A stretch of 64,000 nucleotides of DNA from Lytechinus pictus (taxonomy: Eukaryota > Echinodermata > Echinoidea > Temnopleuroida > Toxopneustidae): contig NC_087245.1 of assembly GCF_037042905.1 (NCBI RefSeq), positions 12,586,501-12,650,500 on the forward strand, read 5' to 3'. The position numbers were made by a program, and so were the translations under genes. The first letter of the stretch is position 1, and the number at the start of each line of letters is the position of its first letter. Below, piece after piece: positions 55,134 through 64,000 of the stretch. The notes under the pieces were generated by a model. It saw only the letters and a program-made list of their open reading frames with translations, was not told the DNA's origin and did no database searches.

Positions 55134-57775
55134 GACCTAGCCTTTCTCCGCCAAGTCCATGAGTGGTCAAATATTGATATTAAGGACCTAGAGTAAACCT
55201 ACATTTCTTATTGATTGAATTAAATTTACTGGAATTTATTCTGATATTAATGAAAAGTTACTACTGTGCATTGTAGATACACCTTACGTGTTAACTTTAT
55301 TCACTCATATATAGGCCTGCATGTAGATTATGCTGGAAAGAGGGTTAAATGTCTAAATTTGTATGGCTTTTGTATGGGGATAAGGGTATACAACTTAGAC
55401 AGGTGTTGTAGTGCATATAGTAAAATTTGTTCATCCCTCGTGAAATAAAAGAAATCAAACTTTTAATTTGTGAAAATCAAACGTCATAGATTATGTACAG
55501 AAGTGCAGCTTATTGAATAATATTACTTATTTTGTCATTTGTGCGAATATGCCAATTTTATTTCTTCATTTCCCATTCAAAGTTGAGTTTAAACTCTCAT
55601 ATACTGTTAAGATTTGCTGCGTTCCTTATTTCTTCCTAATATATACATTGCTTTATTAGTTCAAGAAAGTTATGAATCATGATTATGTAGTGTGATGCAA
55701 ATATCATTCATAGATCTTGCATACATGTACAGTGTAGATACGTGTATACTTATCTGTATGAAGTGGTGGATATTGGATTTGTCCTTGTGTAATGACTGGA
55801 TTTCAGTCATATTGCCTTGTCAATTGAGGAATCTTTTTATTAAGATCATGACACCTATTCTTAGTAATAATGTAACCAAGGATCAAGGTGATATAAAATG
55901 TGTCAGTTGCTGCATTCAGAATTTATTGATTTATGATACTTGTATGTGGTTTATTAAACATGATCATTTGTTTTCTTCCATTTTAATTTTCTTCATCTTT
56001 TCTCATTCAAATCTGTTACAGCATACAAAAATAGAAATATACACAAACTTGTATACAAAATCCCTAGAGACCACAACTTGTGATGGGATAAGTCTGTAAC
56101 ACTTGCACTTAACATTTACTATTATTTACAGGGCTATAAAAAGAAACCAACTTTATTATTATCTATTGTAAAATAACATATATTGATGGTTAATTTTTCT
56201 TTTTAGATTTATTTTTGATGACTTATCTTTTTAAGAGATACACAGCTATCTCTCATTTTTTTCTCTATCATGTTTTATGTAATAATTGTAAATATTCAAG
56301 ATATTATTCTCATATGGAGTAGAGTTGAAATTATATAAGAAATGTACTGTATCATAAATTGTAGATAAAAAAATTGATTTATGATGAAGATCGTTTGACT
56401 CTTATGTTAAGATAAGCTCTGTCATGTAAAAAGTAAATTATTAGGCTTTTGAGTCATTTTCATGTTGACATTGACAGAAAAAAAGTTTTGAAGGAATATC
56501 AAGTGTATGTGTAACATTGTCTTCTTTTCCACATTAAAAGCTTTATAAATATGTACTTATTAACTTAATACACTGTTATTAAGGCAGATACCCTCTTGTA
56601 CACAAATTATGTTTATCCATCCAATACAATTTGACTGCATGTACTTCATTTGAATGAGATATTCTTATTTTTCCCCTATAATATCATTATTATTACTTAT
56701 ACTGTACTTTTTCCATGAGGCCCAAATCGCTTACAATGAAATAATTCAAGAATTGACTATATTCAAGTTTCTATTTGAAAGGTTTAAAGATTTTAGATTC
56801 TGTTTTTTTAGTATGGGCCTGTAGTAAACAAATATCTGTAATTGCTTTATACTAGAGATTGTACCAGCTAGGGGACGCTCCCTGTGGTGGTTGTGAGAAG
56901 AATAGAAACCAAACTAACATGCATGCCCCATCCATTACTAGCAATGGCTCACAAATATTTCCTGCTCACAAAATGCACTTTAGTTGCATTGCCTGCCAAT
57001 GCTATTTAATTCAGTCTTAATAATGTCATGAAAAACAATGAGATGTCCATGCACAGATGGATCACATGCACTATATACTGGGTCAGGAAATATTTTCTTT
57101 TCTTTCAGATAGGTTTACAAAAAGGTTCTTGTATAGTCCCTGAAATCTTGATAAGTATGTGAAACTAAAAACTTGCAGTATGTGTATATATTCAAACAAC
57201 AATAAGTAGTAGGTTTATCTAATATTCCATTGTTAAATCTATTGTATGTTATTCCTTTGTATAGTAGAAATTTGGCTTTGTGATCCATTGTAAGAATATT
57301 TGCCAGTACACTTCAACATTTAGAGGTAATAAGATTATGATACAGAAAAGATATAACTAAACAAGATTCTCACTGTCCTGGCAGGAAAACATAATCTAAA
57401 AGTGAAAACTTGCTTGAATTCTTATGGAAAAAGATTGAAAAGTGTTTGTAGCACTAATGATGATGAAGTGAAGTAATACTTAAATGCCTGTGTATAGATG
57501 TTCTTTTTTCAGAGTTTTAATTGTGGACAAGGAATGATAAAAATGCAGCTTGTGAATCAAGTGTGATTCATCATGTATTTGACATGTTTTATTTCAAATA
57601 AATTATTTTAGGAAGATGCGATTGCTGTAGAATGAATGCATGAAGAGGGTGTGCGTGATAAGAGAAAGAGAGAGAAAGAAACAACGATGTGAAATATCAT
57701 CTTGAAGAATGAATTATTATGTGATATCAATTGAAGGAGTATATTCAAATAAAGATGTATATTGAATATCTTTGT
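55134..57775 (+). other. NBR1: NBR1 3' UTR (probable)
   Basis: About 2.6 kb of AT-rich sequence without recognisable coding exons. Possible early AATAAA at 55444 and later ones at 57597 and 57748. Short ORFs here lack family resemblance. Confidence 0.6.
57748..57753 (+). terminator. NBR1: Likely distal polyadenylation signal of NBR1
   Basis: AATAAA followed within 40 bp by a GT-rich stretch (tttgtttattgtgttttccc), the classic arrangement of signal and downstream element. The alternative at 57597-57602 has a weaker downstream context. Confidence 0.5.
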
Positions 57776-58855
57776 TTATTGTGTTTTCCCTTGTGTCTGA
57801 AATCAAAGTTTTTTTTCTATGGGCATCCAAATGACTCTACATAGGCCTTTAATTGCTACATCAAGTCCTACATTGTGCTACAAGGGGGAGGGGCACTTGA
57901 TGTGTACATGCTGCAACAGAGTTGCAAATATGGGACTTGAGAACTAACCTTGGTTTTAAAATTTTAGGAACAACTCTGGTTAAATATTGCTGAAAGTACA
58001 TTTGTATGAAACGCCTTATTGTGATCTAAGGCTGTGAGGCAGAAAAAAAGGGAACTCTATCTTGGAAACCAAATTTCTTTGTATTCGTATATTGACCAAT
58101 AAAAGAATCTTGAATCTTGGTAGTGGTGATGATGGCCGGTGGAGAAAGTGGTGATGGTGTTGGTGAAATTGATATGATGCAGACGTTTTGATGAATAAAA
58201 TGATGTGGTGGAGATAATGGAGATCATAGCGATGTTTGTGGTATAGTGATGGGGATGATGATGATCACTATAATGATGATGGTGATGATGCATGATGATG
58301 ATGATTGATGATGATGGTGATGATGATGGTGATGATGATGATGATCGATGATGATGATGTGAGGATCAGTGTATAGAGTACGCACGGCCAGCAAGCTAAA
58401 CGCGCTATCGCGATCGCTAGTCTGGAGCTCTCGTATTCTTTTTTCCAATTTTTTGGCGACTCGATCGAATTATATGCATTGCGCTTCCGCTTTTTATATT
58501 ATATTGCGAGCTAACAGCTACCGGTCGGTACTTGAATTGGTTGAGTGGATTTTCTGTTCTGAGCGAGGCGGTCTCAACCAAAATCAAATAGAAAAGACGG
58601 CATTTTGTCACTGGGAATTTGGGAGGTCTTTCTGGATAAATGCTCCGCAGAGGTAAGTTAATTTGAATGACAAACAATGAGTGCATAAGTTATAAATATT
58701 AGACATGATTGATACTACTACTAGTAGCCGCATGATTGATAGTGAGCCGAATGCTGTTCTCTCTCTATCGGAGAAGTCCTGGCAACGTGGCTAATCAATT
58801 TCCGTTCCGGTCGGTGGGCTTCTGGATGTCTGAGCTGTGCTTTGCCTGTGACACG
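57776..58855. other. Intergenic, GAT microsatellite and a possible untranslated exon
   Basis: A (GAT/GGT)n tract lies at about 58240-58365. The GC-richer segment 58370-58650 ends at cagaggtaagtt, a good splice donor, and could be a first exon of a gene to the right; no acceptor or protein match supports it. Confidence 0.3.
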
Positions 58856-59870
58856 TATGGTTGGAACTACCCCTTATCGACCACCTAATCTTCTCAGCAT
58901 CGTATCTGCGAAAATATTCATCAATTTTACCCAGTTTTAGTCTCATTTGTGCAGAAAATTGAGCAGATCAGATTCCCATGTTTCGCTCGGCGACTCCGAT
59001 TCAATCCGCGTATATATCGACGAACAACGAATACGACGATTTTACATTTGCTCATTTGCACCCGTCTTTTGAAACCGACCACCCGCGATACACTAAGTTT
59101 ACGGCCGATTCTTGTCGCGGTGGCGAAATATTTTTACTCTTCCAAATCAGTTCTATGATGTCAACCACTCATGGTATCAATGCATCTCGCGTGCGAAGGA
59201 TTCATATGCACATGGTGCACTCGAATTTTTCACACCCTTTTTACTAAAATAACTAAGCCATTCCTTTTAAAATAATGTTTCTAATTGTGCTATGACACTT
59301 ACCGAACCATATGGATCGTTTCTTGTCTTCTCTTTGGTGTGTTTTTAAGAAAAAAAATGCATTTTCTCGTGATCTTCACGTAGATACCGCAGGGTAATTG
59401 TGGTTGTAAACTTTTGCTTAAAGAGGGCGCGCAATATTATTCACAAGATGTTTGTTTACGAATCGACGGTTCTGCAGCTTGTACTGCTAGCTGCATTTTA
59501 GACGCTCAGCATTATTTTCCTCTTTCTGTTTTTTTTTTTTGCTGTCAAGCGGTATTTTCTATTGTAGCGCCATCAGCGATGATGAAATGTAAAGAGTCGC
59601 CTTGAAATGAAGAAAAATTATGTCACATTAATTCGTTAGTTTGTTTCCTATTTTTTTCCACTTTTTTCTTCTTCCTCATCTATGATCAAAGGTGAATACC
59701 TTTTTTTGATATCTGTTCTAAAAGCTGGACATTTTAAATATTTTGTTCAAGTAAATAAATCAACAGGATAGTAATCAAAATGCGATAGAGCTGCCCGAGC
59801 TGAAAATTCTGATACAAGGACTTGAAAATAAAACATTCTGAGCACTTTTTATAACCATGATGAGGAGACC

Positions 59871-59906
<36 letters not shown>

Positions 59907-59991
59907 AAGTTATACATGTACTACAGCTTTGGCAACTCTTTTATTTAAATATTGTGTGAAAGATATATATAAAATGCTTGATTTATTTGCG

Positions 59992-60034
<43 letters not shown>

Positions 60035-62299
60035 TGTATATGAAATAAGCTAACACGAAAAAAATACGTTTTGGGGACTGTTAAATAAGAATTCATGAGT
60101 GGGATAAGTAACTATCTATTCTATTCTTGTTCGTTTTCTATTATTATTTGTGTGTTGTGTTTATTTTTCTTGAAGCACCAAAAGGTGGACATGTCCGCTA
60201 AGATATATTAACGAAGTCACCATTATTATCACAAGCTAACGGATCAATTAAAATGCGAGCGTGAAACGTGAGCTTCTTTTTTTCTTAATTCAGTCTTAAC
60301 GATACTTTTTCATCATATTTTAAAGGTGAATCTCATGATTCAAAATGATAAATGCTTGTCGCACGGGCAGAAATAGCGGGACCAATAGTTATTTTCAATA
60401 TTCCGAACTGCATTCTGGACGTTAAGCGAATTTGTATAACAATTAAAAGGGTAGGTCTATTTACCTTACAAATTATGCGAGCGCTGAACTTTTGGACATT
60501 TAAACCTCAACAAATGGACATTTTTAAAATATGAACAACATCATAAATGTCACTTACAAAAATGATGCCAGCGCGAAGCTCGCGCTTAGAGTTTTTGATA
60601 TTGATGACAGGACTGTATCTAAATGAAAAATAATGCGAGGGCATTTGCGCTTAAGATTTAAATTTGGGATTTGAAAAGTCCGACAGATTACCTATACTTT
60701 TAAAAGAGGAATGACCTCCAGAATTCAAGCGCGAAGCGCCAGTAGATTTACGTTGAAGTTTAGACCTAGAACAGGGACGTTGAACCTTTATAATCATGAA
60801 AAAGATGGTATTTTTATAAATAAAACATGGGAGTCTAATTTTGTTTTAGTGTTAATATTCAGATCTTCAAACTTGACATTTTCCTATCCCCTTCATTATC
60901 CCCTCTCCTTCTCCCTTTCCCCATTTTCGTTCTCCCTTCTTTTCTTCTCTCCCTTTCCCTTCCCTTTTTCGCTTTTCCTTTCTCCCTCCCCTACTCTTTT
61001 CTCGCTCTTTCCATTTTTCTTTCCCTCTCCCTTCCCCTCTTCCTTTCCTTTGTTTTCTTTCTATTTTATGGTCTCCTTTTCCCTCTCTCTCCTCTATCTT
61101 TCCCCCTCCCTTTCCTTTCCCTTTCCCTCTCCTTTTTTGTGCAAACATTAACACGAACATCTTGCTTCCTACACACACACACAAACGCCCGCAATCTAAC
61201 ACACGTAATGCGAAACAATCGGGACATTATCATTTTGTTCATACATATATATGTATATTTTCTCAATGAACATTTTCATCTATTTAAAGCTTTGAAAATT
61301 ATCAAACAATGATTCCACAGGCGAAATCTCAATGATCATTAGAAAGGTACTTTACCCATTTTCATTTTATGTCATTGTGATTATTCCATACTAAGGCAAC
61401 ATATTTTGGATATAAAAATACGTGAAGGATATGTTCCTCTTCTGTTTTATACTTTAACAGAAAACATTTTGTTCAACCAAATTATGATTTGTATTTCCAA
61501 GTTCCATGTAATATTTTCATTGGAAAATCTCTTAAAGGTCAAGCTAGTGCACCCCAGAAAAAATTGTTTGAATAAATAGAGAACTATGTTGATTTTTGGT
61601 ACAATTTCCTATTATGCGCCGACGACTTGAATCGAGAATGTTCGATAGGAAAATTTCGCATTTCGATTGTTGTTTGCGTAATTTCCACCGCAGTACGAAG
61701 GATGACTAAGGACGGACCGAGCGAAGCATCCTGATTGAGATTTGGAGGTAAGCGATAAAAACACTTTAATAAATAATTTATAATTGCTTTTTCATAAAAA
61801 CTTGATCATACGATCAATATTAACATAGCGGACAAATATTGAAAGGTTTGGCGTAGTTTAGTCCCTCACATTCGTGTGATGAATGAAAACGTCAAAATGC
61901 ACTATGAAATCACATGTGTTGTGCGAGGTTAGTAATAGTATACTAACCTCGCATGTTGTGTGAGTGGATGTCAACATGCTAAATGATCGTCTCACTACTT
62001 CCACTGCGAGCTCCGGCACATGATTCGACGATTGACGACGGATATTTGTTCTAAAGCCGTTTCCTATCGGATTTCTTGGTTTTTCAGCGGGAATTGGGTC
62101 TGGTCAATACAATTTTGATTAATTCTACTAAATTTTTACTTTTTGTTGCTTCTTTTTTTCTCGTAAAATCGATTCTTACCGTTCCTATGGACACTGCGCC
62201 TACTCTCCCGCGCGTATCGTTTGTAATACGCAATAATTTTAACGCGCGCAAGGTGGTCGGTTTCAAAAGAGGTGGTCGATATGTGGTAGTCTCACCATA
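58856..62299 (+). mobile_element. TIR transposon with 2.8-kb internal segment (copy A)
   Basis: The ends TATGGTTGGAACTACCCC and ctcaccata (with ggtggtcgatatgtggtagt) match those of copy B at 62704-63350. TA at both termini suggests a TA target duplication. Outer parts 58856-59165 and 61976-62299 together equal copy B almost end to end. The middle 59166-61966 is absent from copy B. Subterminal gaccacc/ggtggtc words recur. The short ORFs are shared with copy B but have no known domain. Confidence 0.75.
59166..61966. mobile_element. Segment inside copy A bounded by 9-bp direct repeats
   Basis: GATGTCAAC occurs at 59157-59165 and 61967-61975, once only in copy B. The segment starts CACTCA and ends TGAGTG, so it may be an inserted element with a target duplication of 8-9 bp. 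It contains TA tracts (59870-59895, 59995-60020), diverged GCGAGCG units (about 59780-60760), a pyrimidine-rich tract (60890-61135) and, near its end, a perfect 12-bp stem hairpin (61923-61952). No transposase recognised. Confidence 0.6.
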
Positions 62300-62703
62300 C
62301 GGTATGGAAGGATAAAAACCGCGAGTCGAGACCTGCTCAGTTTTATGATTGATTTGACAAAATATGGATATCAAATAGCACAGTTTCGTTTTATGGAAAT
62401 CTGGGCCTTATCATGAAATTAGTCACTAGATTTAGTACCGGTAGGATGGGGGGAGGGGGGGGGGGGTCGGGTGTCCGGACACTTTATAATATTTTTGAAG
62501 CCTTCTTTTTTGTCTTTGGATTACACTAAAAATGTGAATTCAATAGTTGTAATCATTTATTATTTTGTTCTCTATAATATTTCCCAACATTTTGTACTAA
62601 AAATTGATGAAACTTCGCTTGTAATTTTTTCCGAATGACTTCATTTCTAAAATTGATCGTCCGGACACACAACCTGTCCGGACACACAACATTAACAACT
62701 GGG
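62300..62703. other. Spacer between the two inverted TIR elements
   Basis: About 400 bp with a poly-G tract (near 62450) and three copies of gtccggacac-type words (about 62470, 62660, 62675). No gene recognised. Confidence 0.5.
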
Positions 62704-63350
62704 TATGGTGAGACTACCACATATCGACCACCTCTTTTGAAACCGACCACCTTGCGCGCGTTAAAATTATTGCGTATTACAAACGATACGCGCGAGAGAG
62801 TAGGCGCAGTGTCCATAGGAACGGTAAGAATCGATTTTTCGAGAAAAAAAGAAGCAACAAAAAGTAAAAATTTAGTAGAATGCCTAATCAAAATTGTATT
62901 GACCAGACCCAATTCCCGCTGAAAAACCAAGAAATCCGATAGGAAACGGCTTTAGAACAAATATCCGTCGTCAATCGTCGAATCGTGTGCCGGAGCTCGC
63001 AGTGGAAGTATATAGTGAGACGATCATTTTGATTTAGCATGTTGACATCATAGAACTGATTTGGAAGAGTAAAAATATTTCGCCACCGCGACAAGAATCG
63101 GCCGTAAACTTAGTGTATCGCGGGTGGTCGGTTTCAAAAGACGGGTGCAAATGAGCAAATGTAAAATCGTCGTATTCGTTGTTCGTCGATATATACGCGG
63201 ATTGAATCGGAGTCGCCGAGCGAAACATGGGAATCTGATCTGCTCAATTTTCTGCACAAATGAGACTAAAACTGGGTAAAATTGATGAATATTTTCGCAG
63301 ATACGATGCTGAGAAGATTAGGTGGTCGATAAGGGGTAGTTCCAACCATA
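62704..63350 (-). mobile_element. TIR transposon, 647-bp copy B
   Basis: Inverse of copy A without the middle segment. The ends tatggtgagactacc and ggtagttccaaccata are inverted repeats, with TA at both borders and subterminal cgaccacctcttttgaaacc blocks. It reads as a MITE of the same family. The two copies face each other about 400 bp apart. Confidence 0.8.
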
Positions 63351-64000
63351 TGTGATATTCATTTTGTCAAACTTCCTTTGGAACAATCAAGTTAATATTA
63401 AAATGTTTTAATGTAGACTGCTGGGGTGGTGTTCTGAGGCCATTTTATCTTTAAAATATTTTATTTTTTAGATCATAATAATAATCTCTCGGATAAAATT
63501 TTGAATTTTTATCTTGAGGATCTGTAGATGTTACGCGACAGAACATGCCTGCGTAGATATCAGCGTTCTCGGAAACCTGCCTATTCGGTGGTGGCCAAAT
63601 TTGCACGTGATGTTTTGATTTTCACATGCGCTGCGCTTTGATCTGATCCAAAGTCAAGTTTCATTGCCAATCCGCAAAGTTCAATAGACAATGTACCGGT
63701 AATGCTGTTTTAATCGGCGGTAGTCACCAACCTAAAATTGATATCGGCAAAAATATTGGAATGTTAAGTTGTTATTTATCTCAAAATTTAGGGGTCTTAT
63801 TTTTTTGTCTGGATATGTTTTAAACTGTTTTGAGGTGTTAATGAGTTAAAATATATTTCATATTCCTTTTGTTATGGACTCCCATTCTCTGAGAAGAAAT
63901 ATAAATCACGCATTATTCAGACAACGGCGGAAAGGAAAATAAAACAAAATAGAAGTCATAATGCACAAACATCACAGATTAAGGAACGATCGATTAGGAA
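63351..64000. other. Window end, nothing recognised
   Basis: AT-rich sequence without ORFs of note or obvious repeats. Confidence 0.5.

Noticed and set aside
60711..61202. Ser/Pro/Phe-rich and Lys/Glu/Arg-rich ORFs
   Set aside because: Both strands of a CCCTTTCC-type pyrimidine tract.
61923..61966. Helitron 3' end
   Set aside because: A subterminal hairpin is present, but the end is not CTRR, and the flanks show a 9-bp direct repeat, which Helitrons do not make.
62076..62930. Paired ORFs (MVFQRELGLVNTIL...) as a conserved gene family
   Set aside because: They are the same transposon end in two inverted copies; no start context, domain or catalytic motif is visible.

Overview
The window is from a eukaryotic, intron-rich, AT-rich genome packed with MITE-like inverted repeats, SINEs and short tandem arrays. 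A dispersed repeat with a GCGAGCGCGAAGCGCGAGC core, elements ending in TTTTGTCTCGCCCAC, a TU-like foldback element with short outer tandem repeats, and an NBR1 protein clearly closer to animal than plant NBR1 together suggest an echinoderm, probably a sea urchin. The species assignment is inference from repeat style; no search could be run.

Two protein-coding genes can be assembled exon by exon, both on the + strand. (1) At 7068-18510, a ten-exon gene encodes a 270-residue ankyrin-repeat protein. Every intron is phase 0. It has two successive three-exon ankyrin blocks, an acidic linker and a polybasic tail ending in C-V-I-S, a CaaX prenylation box. I do not recognise it as a named gene. (2) At 34742-55133, a nineteen-exon gene encodes a 1118-residue orthologue of NBR1, the selective autophagy receptor. 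It has PB1, ZZ zinc finger, coiled coil, four-tryptophan (FW) domain, LIR motif, amphipathic helix and UBA. All exon junctions keep one open frame (3357 nt including the stop). A long 3' UTR probably runs to about 57.77 kb.

Layout: 1-6.7 kb has no recognisable gene and holds a SINE, TA tracts and a MITE. 7.07-18.5 kb is the ankyrin gene; its introns carry an eight-unit array that copies a splice donor, a 1.1 kb GAT/GGT array, a TIR element and a GCGAGCG-type array. 18.5-34.7 kb is intergenic and repeat-rich, dominated by a 4.46 kb foldback element (23.9-28.35 kb). 34.7-55.1 kb is NBR1, with TEs in most large introns. 57.8-64 kb is intergenic and holds two inverted copies of one TIR transposon, one of them carrying a 2.8 kb internal segment.

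The most interesting signals are the prenylated ankyrin protein, the splice-donor tandem array inside it, TIR elements carrying arrays of perfect nuclear-receptor DR1 motifs in introns of both genes, and an Arg in the NBR1 PB1 domain where self-polymerising PB1 proteins have a basic residue. The two genes show no evident functional link; they are simply neighbours.
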